NCBI GenBank assembly: GCA_024277725.1
Contig: JAJRUP010000079.1
Coordinates: 1 to 36,250 of the forward strand
DNA from: a bacterium
GTDB taxonomy: Bacteria > CG2-30-53-67
Reading direction: 5' to 3'
DNA: 36,250 nt
Shown: in pieces, positions 27,441 to 36,250 of the stretch
Numbering within the stretch: position 1 is the first letter of the stretch
Layout: each line of letters begins with the position of its first letter
Notes under the pieces: generated by a model
The model's database searches: none
What the model saw: the letters and a program-made list of their open reading frames with translations, nothing else
What the model was told of the DNA's origin: nothing
Position numbers and translations under genes: made by a program

Positions 27441-28294
27441 GGACGAATGAATCCTATTTCCAGATCGTGGCACGCCGGTTCCGGAAAAACCGGCTGGCCG
27501 TGGCCGGTTCGGTTATCATCTCGATTCTCTTCGTGCTGGCCCTCTTTGCTCCCCTCCTCTCTCGCTATGACCCTTCCCGGATCGATGTGGAAAACATCCT
27601 GAGCCCTCCTTCCGCTGCACACTGGATGGGGACCGACGAATCGGGGCGGGATGTCTTGAGCCGGATGATCTACGGTGCCCGGGTTTCCATGCTCGTCGGT
27701 TTTGTGGCTGTGGGGATTGCGACCCTGATCGGAATCTTCTTCGGTGCCGTTGCCGGCTATTACGGTGGAAAGGTCGATGCCGTGATTATGCGTTTTGTCG
27801 ACATCATGCTCTGTTTTCCCACCTTCTTTCTGATTCTTGCCGTGATTGCCGTGCTGGAGCCGAGCCTTCTGAACATCATGATCATCATCGGTGTCACCGG
27901 CTGGATGGGGGTGGCCCGTCTCGTCCGGGCCGAATTTCTCGCCCTCAAGGAGCAGGAGTTCGTCCAGGCGGCCCGGGCCTTCGGCGCTTCCGATTTCCGG
28001 ATCATTTTCCGCCATCTTCTTCCCAATGCCATGGCCCCGGTCCTTGTCTCGGCCACCTTCGGTATCGCCGGTGCCATCCTCACCGAATCGGCCCTGAGCT
28101 TCTTCGGTCTTGGCGTACAGCCCCCCACGCCCAGTTGGGGCAATATCTTAAGTTCCGGCTACAAGTATATCGATTTTGCCCACTGGCTCTCGATCTTCCC
28201 GGGGCTTGCCATTCTTGTCACCGCCCTCGGCTACAATCTCTTAGGTGAAGGGTTGCGGGATGCCCTCGATCCGAGGCTGATGACGGAAGAGTGA
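27437..28294 (+). CDS. ABC transporter permease, DppC/OppC family
   Basis: [85 protein letters not shown]. Confidence 0.95.
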   Translation: MRTNESYFQIVARRFRKNRLAVAGSVIISILFVLALFAPLLSRYDPSRIDVENILSPPSAAHWMGTDESGRDVLSRMIYGARVSMLVGFVAVGIATLIGIFFGAVAGYYGGKVDAVIMRFVDIMLCFPTFFLILAVIAVLEPSLLNIMIIIGVTGWMGVARLVRAEFLALKEQEFVQAARAFGASDFRIIFRHLLPNAMAPVLVSATFGIAGAILTESALSFFGLGVQPPTPSWGNILSSGYKYIDFAHWLSIFPGLAILVTALGYNLLGEGLRDALDPRLMTEE

Positions 28295-28309
28295 GGGCTC
28301 AACTTCAAG

Positions 28310-28445
28310 TATTGGGAATTGGAAAATAGGAATTGGAAAATCAATATCAGAAAGCTGAAAACCGTCTCACGCAAAACCGCAAAGTTCGTCAAGAAAACCA
28401 ATAACCAAGACCTTTCAGGCAGGATGAACAGGATCGACAGGATAA
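28310..28445. repeat. Cluster of dispersed intergenic repeat fragments
   Basis: GGGAATTGGAAAATAGGAATTGGAAAATC, TCTCACGCAAAACCGCAAAGTTCG, GGCAGGATGAACAGGATCGACAGGAT. Confidence 0.5.
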
Positions 28446-28472
28446 AAAGAATAATCTGAGAGATTTCTTTTG

Positions 28473-28580
28473 AATGTAGGGTGTGGGGTTTTACCCCACC
28501 GATTTATTTTAACGCCGGAGATGAACCCCGTCGTTACAAGTTGCAGCGTCAAAGGGGCGGCAATGAACCACCGAGGTGGC
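28473..28580. repeat. GTAGGGTGTGGGGTTTTACCCCACC-type intergenic repeat
   Basis: Palindromic TGGGGTTTTACCCCA followed by GATTTATTTTAACGCCGGAGATGAACCCCGTCGTTACAAGTTGCAGCG. Confidence 0.5.
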
Positions 28581-29090
28581 TCTTTCTTACAATAAGCATC
28601 GATCAGTTCCTGGTTCTTGATCTGCTTTTCCAAATTACCATTTCCCAATTTCTTTCTTCTTCTGCTCTGTGGTGAATGCTTTTTTTCTTGATTCTTCCAT
28701 CTACACATCTTGTCCGGTCAGCTCCCCCTTTATTACATAGAGACAACCCTTCAGCAAAACATTGACGAAATTCAGGTTTCAAGGTTATAATTTTTCTATG
28801 GGGTGTACTTTGGAATAGTCGAGCTTTCTCTGGTTTCAATCTTTATTTCTTGGAAAGGACGGACTTTCCGCATTTTTTCAAAACCTTTGTCTCAAAAATG
28901 CTGCGATTTCAAAAAAGAAGTTCTCATTTTCCTGTAGTTCAGAAAGAGTTCTCTGGGTTTTTCAGGACGGATCATTCCTTTTTATTCAAGTGAGCTGTGG
29001 GGGGTGCCGATATGAGGGAAGATGAAAAGAATCGTTTAAACAAGGCTATTTTGGTCTCTTTAATATTATAATTAAGGGGTAGGAATTTCT

Positions 29091-31019
29091 ATGCCTGAGA
29101 GGAAGAAGAGCGTCTCTTCCGGACGGGGCCGGAAAGGTGATGTTACACAGAGGATCGGTCTCATTGTCATCGGGGTTTCCCTGGTGGTGATTGCCCTGAT
29201 TGTTTCGCTCCTTGTTTTTGCCGGTCAGCGGAAGCGCCTGAAGGTGATGCTGGCTGACGGAAGGACGCTGACGGGGATGGTGGCGGCCTATGCCGAAAAT
29301 AAACTGAAAAATGATACGTTGGACCGGGAGCAGGAGATCGGCAAGTTCCTGGGGATTATCGATTTTCTGGGCGCCGGAAACGGCTGGGTCTACGGGATGG
29401 TAACCGATCCGGAGGGGAAGGTCCTGGCCCATTCCGACCATGCTCTGGTGGGGACTTTTCTCAGCGATTCTCTTTCGCAGCGGGCCCTGATGTCCAATAA
29501 TCCCCTGCAACAGGACTATGAAGATGAGATCACCGGCAACCGGATCTACGAGTTCACCCATCCCATCTTCCGGAAGGGGAAGAAAATCGGTGTTGTACGA
29601 CTCGGTTTTTCTCCGGCGGTGAATCCCCTCGTGTCGGAGGGTGACATCCAGGTCTTCTCCGTGGTGTCGATCCTGGTGTTCATCCTCGTGCCGATTTTCT
29701 ACTATCTCATGCGGAACTCCCTCCGCCCCATCGTCTCTCTCAATGATGAACTCAAATGTCTGCTGGAACACAACGAGTTCAAAAGAATTGATGTCGATGT
29801 CGAAGGGGGTGTTGGTGAACTGGTGGATCGTTTCAACCGTGTTATTGCCTCGATGCGGGAGCGCTATGAAGAACTGCGGCGCTCCCATGACGAAATGGAG
29901 GTTTCCAACCGGGTCCTCTCCTATGAAAAGAAACGGATTGAGGCGATGGTGGAAAATCTGGACGACGGGGTCCTCGTTGCCGGTTCTTCGGGGAATGTGA
30001 TCCTCGTGAACCGGGAGATGGAAAAGTTGATGGAGATCCGCCGGGAGGAGGTAATCGGCAAGCCGCTCCAGACCTGTTTCAAGGAGGAAGCGATCAGACA
30101 ACTGGTTACCCGGGAGCGATATCCCGGAGACTGTTTCGGCCGCCGGTCCCTGGAGATTCCCCTTCAGCGGACCTCGGGGGAGCTCCGGCTCCGTTTTTCC
30201 CTCGCCCCCGTTTTTGTCTTCGGCGACAGAACCCAGGGGGTGATGCTTATGGCCCGTGACGTGACGGCCCAGAAGATGGCGGAACAGAACCAGAGTGACT
30301 TTATCGCCCATGTTTCCCACGAACTCCGGACGCCCCTGACGACGATCAAGTCCTACGTGGAAATGCTGACGGACGATGAAGTGAACGATAAAGATACCCG
30401 AAGGGAATTCTACAACATCATCAATGAAGAGGCCGACCGGCTGGCCCGGTTGATCGAAAATCTGCTCAACATCTCCAAGATCGAGATGGGAAGCCTCATG
30501 TTGCAGAAAGACCGGTTGAAGCCGCTCGAATTTTTCGGGGATATCGTCCGGTCGATCGAGTCCCAGGCGGTGAGCAAGCATGTTCATCTTGAAACCGTCC
30601 TTCCCGATAAACTTTCACCCCTGATGGTGGACAAAGAGCTCTTCCGGGTGGCGATCCTGAACCTTTTGACCAATGCCGTGAAGTACACTCCTTCGGGGGG
30701 AACGGTAACCATCCGGGTTGAAGAAGAAGACCATCACCTCAAGATCGAAGTCAGTGATACGGGATACGGGATTTCAGAAGAAGAACTCCCCCGGATCTTC
30801 GACAAGTTTTTCCGTTCCTCCGATGCCCACATCAAGGAGCATACGGGCAACGGCCTCGGTCTGGCTTTGAGCCGGGAGATTGTGCATCTCCATAACGGGG
30901 AGATTGATGTGGAAAGCCGGATCGGAGAGGGGACCCGTTTTACGCTCCTTCTTCCCGTTGAGGAGAACGCACGGGTCAAGGGGTATGAAGGCGGACTGAG
31001 TGTACTGGCCGGCCGATGA
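29091..31019 (+). CDS. Membrane sensor histidine kinase (periplasmic sensor, HAMP-like, PAS, HisKA, HATPase)
   Basis: TM IGLIVIGVSLVVIALIVSLLVF; FIAHVSHELRTPLTTIKSYVEML; NLLTNAVKYTPSGG; HTGNGLGLALSREIVHLHNG. Confidence 0.94.
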   Translation: MPERKKSVSSGRGRKGDVTQRIGLIVIGVSLVVIALIVSLLVFAGQRKRLKVMLADGRTLTGMVAAYAENKLKNDTLDREQEIGKFLGIIDFLGAGNGWVYGMVTDPEGKVLAHSDHALVGTFLSDSLSQRALMSNNPLQQDYEDEITGNRIYEFTHPIFRKGKKIGVVRLGFSPAVNPLVSEGDIQVFSVVSILVFILVPIFYYLMRNSLRPIVSLNDELKCLLEHNEFKRIDVDVEGGVGELVDRFNRVIASMRERYEELRRSHDEMEVSNRVLSYEKKRIEAMVENLDDGVLVAGSSGNVILVNREMEKLMEIRREEVIGKPLQTCFKEEAIRQLVTRERYPGDCFGRRSLEIPLQRTSGELRLRFSLAPVFVFGDRTQGVMLMARDVTAQKMAEQNQSDFIAHVSHELRTPLTTIKSYVEMLTDDEVNDKDTRREFYNIINEEADRLARLIENLLNISKIEMGSLMLQKDRLKPLEFFGDIVRSIESQAVSKHVHLETVLPDKLSPLMVDKELFRVAILNLLTNAVKYTPSGGTVTIRVEEEDHHLKIEVSDTGYGISEEELPRIFDKFFRSSDAHIKEHTGNGLGLALSREIVHLHNGEIDVESRIGEGTRFTLLLPVEENARVKGYEGGLSVLAGR

Positions 31020-31057
31020 AGGTGCAGGACGGAGAACCTGAAGGAAGAGAGGATCCA

Positions 31058-31450
31058 ATGGAGATGAGCGCAAAAGGGACGGTACTGATTGTTGATGATG
31101 AACCCTATATCCTTCGCATTCTGAAGATGAAGTTGGAACATGCCGGTTATGGGGTGATTACGGCCATCAACGGAATGGATGCCTGGGAAAAAATCCAGGA
31201 CGTAAATCCTGTGGCTGTGGTCACCGATATCAATATGCCCCGGATGGATGGAAGGGACCTCTGCCGGATGATGAATCATCATCAGCAGAAGCACCCCTTC
31301 CTGACGATTGTCATGACCTCCGGGATCGACCGAACGAACCGGACCTGGGCGGAGGAGATGGAAAACACCGTTTTTGTGGAGAAACCCTTCAGCCCACGGA
31401 AAATCCTGAAGATGATCGACCAGTACCTCTTGGAAGGGCAGGCGGTATAA
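31058..31450 (+). CDS. Single-domain response regulator
   Basis: GTVLIVDDEPYILRILKMKLEHAGY...VTDINMPRMDGRDL...FVEKPFSPRKIL; ATG at 31058 is in frame with the ORF starting at 31016. Confidence 0.9.
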   Translation: MEMSAKGTVLIVDDEPYILRILKMKLEHAGYGVITAINGMDAWEKIQDVNPVAVVTDINMPRMDGRDLCRMMNHHQQKHPFLTIVMTSGIDRTNRTWAEEMENTVFVEKPFSPRKILKMIDQYLLEGQAV

Positions 31451-31483
31451 GGTACGGAAAACCTGCGAGAGGAAGTGCTCCCG

Positions 31484-33031
31484 ATGTTTCGTTCCGGCAC
31501 GATACCGATGGCGACAAACGACTTTTCCGCTTATGAACACTTTCTGTGCAGTCTTTCCAGCTTGCTGGAGATCTCCATCGAGATCAAGGGACTGACCGGC
31601 GATACCCTGGTCAGCACCCTTGGAATTTGCTGCAAACAGAAAGGAGTTGAACTGCACAAGTGCCGCGAAGTCCATTGGAATTTCTGCAAAGAGGTGATCC
31701 GTCTTCGCAAGACGCTGACCCGTAGTTGTCGGCATGGCCTGATGATGGTTGGTGTGCCGCTTCCGGGAGCGGTCGGCATGGCCGGGGTGATGCTGGCCTA
31801 CTTTCCGCTGGGTTCTCACCGTACAGCGGGTGAGATTGTCGGCTTTCTTGAGGAAATCGGTTCGCTCATAACCGGGCGGATTGTTTCGGAGATCGAAATC
31901 GACAGCCTGGCACAGGAATTATCGGTCCGCTATGAGGAACTGAACCTGATCTATGATACGGGGAAAAAACTCGGCGAGATCGGGAAGGCGGATCGGACCA
32001 TTCATTTTATCGTCGAAAAAACCTTGGAGACTTTCGATACCGAAATGGCCCTCGCCTCGATTCCCGGCAAGGAACTGCTTGATGTGATTGCCCTTGATCC
32101 CGAGACCACGCTCATTCATCCGCAGGATACCGATCGGATGGCATTGATCGACCGGGTTCTGCTGCAGCGGGTCACCTTTGCCGATGTCGATCCGCCCCAT
32201 GTTGTGATCGATGACGTCTCCCGGGATCCTGATTTCGGACGCAAATTTCCGGACCCTTTCAGTCTTCTGGTCGTACCGGTCAAGATTTCCGGGAATGTGG
32301 TCGGCTATCTCGGGATTGGTCATGCCGATCCGGAGTGCCTCTTCTCCACCGGCGATGTCCGGCTGCTCTCCTCTCTGGCTGAACAGATTTCCATCATTGC
32401 GACCAATGACGAACTCTACCAGAACCTCAAGGATTTTCTCCTGAATGTGATCCAGACCCTGGTTTCTTCCATCGAGGCCAAGGATTCCTATACGAAGGGG
32501 CATTCGGAACGGGTCCGCAACCTCTCGCTCATGATTGCCGAGGCCCTGGGGTTCTCTCCGGAAGAGAAAGAGATCCTGAGTTGGGCTGCGCTGCTTCATG
32601 ATATCGGGAAACTCGGTGTCCCCGAAGGGATCCTCACCAAGCCGGGAAAACTGACGGAGGAGGAGAAAATCATCGTCCGGGATCATCCGGAGCGAGGCTA
32701 CCGGATCCTCCTCCCCATCGAGCAGCTTCGAGAGTCCCTTGCGGGGATCCGGTTTCACCATGAACATCTCGATGGAAGTGGCTATCCCCTCGGCCTGAAA
32801 GGAGAGGAAATCCCCCTCCATGCACGGATCATCGGTGTGTCCGACACCTATGATGCCATGACGAGCCGGCGGTCCTACCGGGACAAGCTTGCCGATGACG
32901 TGACGCTGAAAGAACTGGTCCGTGTGAAGGGGACCCAACTCGATCCGGAACTTGTCGATCTTTTTGTCGGCATGATGAAAGATGCATCTCCGAAGGTCCC
33001 GGTTGCTTCGGGAGAGGTATTGCAGGATTGA
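31484..33031 (+). CDS. GAF-like / HD-GYP domain cyclic-di-GMP phosphodiesterase with Cys-rich N-terminal sensory domain
   Basis: ALLHDIGKLGVPEGILTKPGKLTEEE...HHEHLDGSGYPLGLKGEEIPLHARIIGVSDTYDAMTS. Confidence 0.92.
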   Translation: MFRSGTIPMATNDFSAYEHFLCSLSSLLEISIEIKGLTGDTLVSTLGICCKQKGVELHKCREVHWNFCKEVIRLRKTLTRSCRHGLMMVGVPLPGAVGMAGVMLAYFPLGSHRTAGEIVGFLEEIGSLITGRIVSEIEIDSLAQELSVRYEELNLIYDTGKKLGEIGKADRTIHFIVEKTLETFDTEMALASIPGKELLDVIALDPETTLIHPQDTDRMALIDRVLLQRVTFADVDPPHVVIDDVSRDPDFGRKFPDPFSLLVVPVKISGNVVGYLGIGHADPECLFSTGDVRLLSSLAEQISIIATNDELYQNLKDFLLNVIQTLVSSIEAKDSYTKGHSERVRNLSLMIAEALGFSPEEKEILSWAALLHDIGKLGVPEGILTKPGKLTEEEKIIVRDHPERGYRILLPIEQLRESLAGIRFHHEHLDGSGYPLGLKGEEIPLHARIIGVSDTYDAMTSRRSYRDKLADDVTLKELVRVKGTQLDPELVDLFVGMMKDASPKVPVASGEVLQD

Positions 33032-33044
33032 TGGAGTCCGGCAG

Positions 33045-33380
33045 ATGAATGTGAAACGGAACAAAGTCGGTGTCATCACCTTCCTCACGCCCGAGGGGGC
33101 GATGATCGGCGAGGAGATGCTTCCCTTCGAGGCGGAGATTTCCGAGTGCCTGGAGCGGGATGAACTCCGGCTGGTCATTGATTTCGATCATGTACCCTAC
33201 ATCGACAGCGAAGGACTGGAACGACTACTCGACGCTTTCAACCGGGTCCGGGAGCGGAACGGAAATATCAAGATTTCCAATCCGAACCCGCTGTGCAACG
33301 AAATCCTGGAGATTACCCGGATGACCCGATATTTCGACATCTTCTTTGATTTGGAAAAGGCCGCGAGGAGTTTCTTATGA
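33045..33380 (+). CDS. STAS-domain anti-sigma-factor-antagonist-like protein
   Basis: LRLVIDFDHVPYIDSEGLERLLDAFNRVRERNGNIKISNPNPLCNEILEITRMTRYFDIF. Confidence 0.88.
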   Translation: MNVKRNKVGVITFLTPEGAMIGEEMLPFEAEISECLERDELRLVIDFDHVPYIDSEGLERLLDAFNRVRERNGNIKISNPNPLCNEILEITRMTRYFDIFFDLEKAARSFL

Positions 33381-35083
33381 AGGTTGCCGTACCGGGGCTC
33401 CGAAAAAAGTTAGGTGAGATCCTCGTCGCGGAAGGGGCCATCACCGCGGAACAGTGCCGTGAGGCCTTGGCCGTCCAGAAGAAGACGGGCAAGATGTTGG
33501 GACAGCTCTTCGTCGAGATGAACATGATCACCGAGGAGGACCTGGTCAACATCCTGAGTCGGCAGCTCGGGTATCCCCATGTCTGGCTGCGGAAGGGGCT
33601 GATCGACCCCAAGGTGGTCCGGATCATTCCCAAGGAGAAGGCAAAACTCTACAAGGTCATTCCCATGTTCAAGGTCTTCGACGAGTTGACCCTCGCCACG
33701 GCCGACCCCCAGGCGATCTTCGCCTTTGACGAACTTGCCCGGATGACGAACTGTACCCTTCATCCCGTTCTCTGCCGGGCGACGGATATCTTGAAGGCGA
33801 TTGACGATTACTACGACGAGGAGGTGCAGATTACCGACTTCCTCGATGAACTGGATGAAAACGAGATTCAGCTCGTCGAAAACAATCTCGACCGGAACAC
33901 CCAGGAGATCGGGGAACTGGCCGAGGGGAGCCCGATCATCAACCTGGTAAACCTGATCGTCTTGAAGGCGATCAAGTACCGGGCCTCGGACATCCACATC
34001 GAACCGGACCGGAGCAAATTCCGGGTCCGCTACCGGATCGACGGCGTCATGTACGAAGTGATGACTCCCAAACTTGATCTCCACCCGGCGGTCGTCTCGC
34101 GGTTGAAGATCATGGCACGCCTCGACATTGCCGAACGGCGTCTTCCCCAGGATGGAAGGATCCAGGTCTATATCGAAGGACGCTCCGTTGATCTCCGTTT
34201 CTCCTCTCTGCCGGGAATCTTCGGTGAAAAGGTTGTCCTCCGGGTTCTTGATAAGAAGGGGGCGATCCTCGATCTGAACAAGCTCGGGTTCGGCGAAGAG
34301 ACGTTGCACAAATTCAAGGGGCTCCTCAAGCGGCCCTTCGGCCTGATTCTCGTAACGGGCCCCACGGGATCGGGAAAGACGACGACCCTCTACTCGGCGA
34401 TCAATTACCTGAACACCATTGAAAAGAACATCGTCACCATTGAAGATCCGGTGGAGTATCAACTCGAGATCATCAACCAGAATCAGGTGGAGGAAGGGAT
34501 CGGGCTCACCTTGGCCAGAGTCCTCAAGCATACCCTGCGGCAGGACCCGGACATCATCATGGTCGGCGAGATCCGGGATCGTGAAACAGCGGAGATCGCC
34601 ATCCAGGCCTCTCTTACGGGGCATCTCGTGCTTTCGACGATCCATACCAACGACAGCGCCGGGACGATCAGCCGTCTCATCGATATGGGGATCGCCCCCT
34701 ATCTCCTCTCCTCCTCTCTGGCGGGCGTGATCGCCCAACGGCTGGTGCGGTCGGTCTGTCCCGACTGCAAGACCACCTACTATCCTACGGCCGACCTGTT
34801 GAAACAGATGGGCTGGGAGAACGAAAGGAGTCTCCGCCTCATAAAGGGGAAGGGATGTTCCACCTGCTACGATTCGGGCTACAAGGGCCGTCTCGGGATC
34901 TATGAACTGATGGAGGTGGACTCCGGTCTGAAATCGTTGATCCTGCGCAATCCTTCGGTAAAGGATATCCGGGAATTCCAGCGGGAAAAAGGGATTCCCA
35001 CACTGCTCCAGGAAGGGCTTCAGAAAGCGCGGGAACGACGGACCACGATCGAAGAGGTGATGCGGGCGGTATATGTGGAATAG
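33377..35083 (+). CDS. Type IV pilus / type II secretion assembly ATPase (PilB/GspE) with MshEN/GspE_N-like N-terminus
   Basis: KLGEILVAEGAITAEQCREALAVQKKTGKMLGQLFVE; Walker A LVTGPTGSGKTTTLYSAI; Walker B DPDIIMVGEIRDRETAEIAIQASLTGHLVLSTIHTN; VCPDCK/CSTC; ends in TAG. Confidence 0.94.
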   Translation: MKVAVPGLRKKLGEILVAEGAITAEQCREALAVQKKTGKMLGQLFVEMNMITEEDLVNILSRQLGYPHVWLRKGLIDPKVVRIIPKEKAKLYKVIPMFKVFDELTLATADPQAIFAFDELARMTNCTLHPVLCRATDILKAIDDYYDEEVQITDFLDELDENEIQLVENNLDRNTQEIGELAEGSPIINLVNLIVLKAIKYRASDIHIEPDRSKFRVRYRIDGVMYEVMTPKLDLHPAVVSRLKIMARLDIAERRLPQDGRIQVYIEGRSVDLRFSSLPGIFGEKVVLRVLDKKGAILDLNKLGFGEETLHKFKGLLKRPFGLILVTGPTGSGKTTTLYSAINYLNTIEKNIVTIEDPVEYQLEIINQNQVEEGIGLTLARVLKHTLRQDPDIIMVGEIRDRETAEIAIQASLTGHLVLSTIHTNDSAGTISRLIDMGIAPYLLSSSLAGVIAQRLVRSVCPDCKTTYYPTADLLKQMGWENERSLRLIKGKGCSTCYDSGYKGRLGIYELMEVDSGLKSLILRNPSVKDIREFQREKGIPTLLQEGLQKARERRTTIEEVMRAVYVE

Positions 35084-35128
35084 CAAGGCTGTCAGCGATC
35101 AGCAGTCAGCAATCAGTAAAAGCTGTTA
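35084..35128. repeat. TCAGCGATCAGCAGTCAGCAATCAG-type short intergenic repeat
   Basis: CTGTCAGCGATCAGCAGTCAGCAATCAGTAA, near-tandem imperfect TCAGCnnTCAGC units. Confidence 0.55.
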
Positions 35129-35143
35129 AAGCGGGAAGCACCT

Positions 35144-36250
35144 ATGGCCATTGCGACAACGACAGTCAAAAAAATGCCCCGGCAGAAGATGGGGAAAAGT
35201 TTTTCTCTAAAGGAGTTGAAAAAGTTCAATCCCGAGATCTCCTTTCGGAAGAAAATCTCCGGCCGGGAGCTGATCTTTTTTACAAGCCAGCTTTCCCTGA
35301 TGCTGGAGATCGGCGCACCCCTGAACACGAGTCTTGCCGCCATTTCCCGGCAGATTGCAAATCCGGAGTTTCAAAGGATTGTCGGGGAGATCACAGCCGC
35401 CGTGGAAGATGGAAAGATGTTCTCCGAAGTCCTGCGGAAATATCCCCGCCTCTTCTCGGCGGAATATGTGAGTCTCGTCAATGCCGGAGAAGACAGCGGG
35501 CATCTCCGGGAGATGCTCGATCGTGCCGTGGAACTCCAGGAGAAGCGGGAGGAGTTCCGCTCCGCCCTGCGCGGTGCCATGACTTATCCCCTGGTGCTCT
35601 GTATCGTTACGGTGGGTGTCATCATCTTCATGCTCTCCTTCGTCTTTCCCCGATTTACGGTTCTCTTCAGAGGAGTTGAGGAAATCCTGCCGCCGACGAC
35701 ACGCTTTCTCATGGCCGCGAGCGATTTTCTTCGTGCCTACTGGGTTCTTGTGGCGGCCTTCTTCGCCTTCTGCTGGATCGGAATGCACTTTTTTCTCCGG
35801 ACCGACCGGGGCAGACTCGCCATCGACCGGCTGAAGATTACCCTCCCCCTTCTGTCCGGGGTGACGATCAAGGTCTATCTCTCGCAACTGCTGCGGACCC
35901 TCGGTTTCCTCATCGGGAGCAATGTACCTTTGCTGGAGGCCCTGGACATTACCCGGCGCGGTACTGCCAACCGTCTTTTTTCCTCCTTTGTCGACCGGAT
36001 CTATGAGAATGTCGAGGCCGGGAAGGGGATCTCGCCGGCCTTTGAAGAGACTCCCTTCATCCCCGAGACGGTGACGCAGATGGTCCGGACCGGGGAGGAG
36101 GCCCAGAAGCTGTCTTCCGTCATGCTCCGACTCTCCGATTATTACGAGGGGGAGATCAAGGGGCAGGTGAAGAAGCTCACCACCGTCATCGAGCCGGTGC
36201 TGCTGATTCTCATGGGAATCGTGGTCGGTCTGATCGTTGTCTCTCTGATC
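35144..36250 (+). CDS. Type IV pilus / type II secretion inner membrane protein PilC/GspF (3' truncated by window)
   Basis: GRELIFFTSQLSLMLEIGAPLNTSLAAISRQ; LRGAMTYPLVLCIVTVGVIIFML; TRFLMAASDFL; RTGEEAQKLSSVMLRLSDYYEGEIKGQVKKLTTVIEPVLLILMG. Confidence 0.93.
   Translation, partial: MAIATTTVKKMPRQKMGKSFSLKELKKFNPEISFRKKISGRELIFFTSQLSLMLEIGAPLNTSLAAISRQIANPEFQRIVGEITAAVEDGKMFSEVLRKYPRLFSAEYVSLVNAGEDSGHLREMLDRAVELQEKREEFRSALRGAMTYPLVLCIVTVGVIIFMLSFVFPRFTVLFRGVEEILPPTTRFLMAASDFLRAYWVLVAAFFAFCWIGMHFFLRTDRGRLAIDRLKITLPLLSGVTIKVYLSQLLRTLGFLIGSNVPLLEALDITRRGTANRLFSSFVDRIYENVEAGKGISPAFEETPFIPETVTQMVRTGEEAQKLSSVMLRLSDYYEGEIKGQVKKLTTVIEPVLLILMGIVVGLIVVSLI

Noticed and set aside
28415-28708. 97-aa minus ORF in the dppC-HK gap as a gene
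   Set aside because: Composed of dispersed repeat sequence (GTGGGGTTTTACCCCAC and tail); no independent coding evidence
29046-30587. 513-aa minus-strand ORF
   Set aside because: Antisense to a well-supported histidine kinase; His/Asp/Arg-rich shadow translation
33410-35086. 558-aa minus-strand ORF
   Set aside because: Antisense shadow of pilB/gspE
1-36250. CRISPR array, tRNA or rRNA genes
   Set aside because: No regularly spaced direct repeats and no recognisable tRNA/rRNA sequence were seen; a dedicated scan (tRNAscan/Infernal) was not possible here

Overview
36.25 kb bacterial chromosomal window, GC-rich, with about 28 protein-coding genes. Content: the 3' end of an integron-type tyrosine recombinase; a zinc-ribbon/TPR/gluzincin membrane peptidase; a UbiB/ABC1 kinase; a PASTA protein; a GAF/degenerate-GGDEF protein and a PATAN pseudo-receiver; asd; tldD followed by two histidine kinases; purM-purN; a Nudix-like gene; phzF; a DAACS symporter; a nucleotidyltransferase pair; a MltD-like transglycosylase; an alcohol dehydrogenase; a chemoreceptor; dppB/dppC-like permeases; and an operon-like run HK-RR-HD-GYP-STAS-PilB/GspE-PilC. 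Two observations stand out. (1) Three genes with conserved domains are each cut by a single in-frame TAG, with the same reading frame and domain architecture continuing directly on the other side: a hybrid histidine kinase G2 box at 15314-15316, MltD at 21986-21988, and a chemoreceptor TM2/HAMP junction at 25920-25922. This suggests amber read-through or recoding (pyrrolysine or suppressor tRNA), although five other genes appear to end at TAG. (2) Six intergenic elements share ~20-bp inverted termini (consensus GTGGTCCTGTTCGTAAATAC ... GTATTTACGAACAGGACCAC) around variable hairpin-forming cores. They are a MITE/REP-like family I cannot name. Several other dispersed intergenic repeat families are also present. 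No tRNA, rRNA or CRISPR array was recognised.
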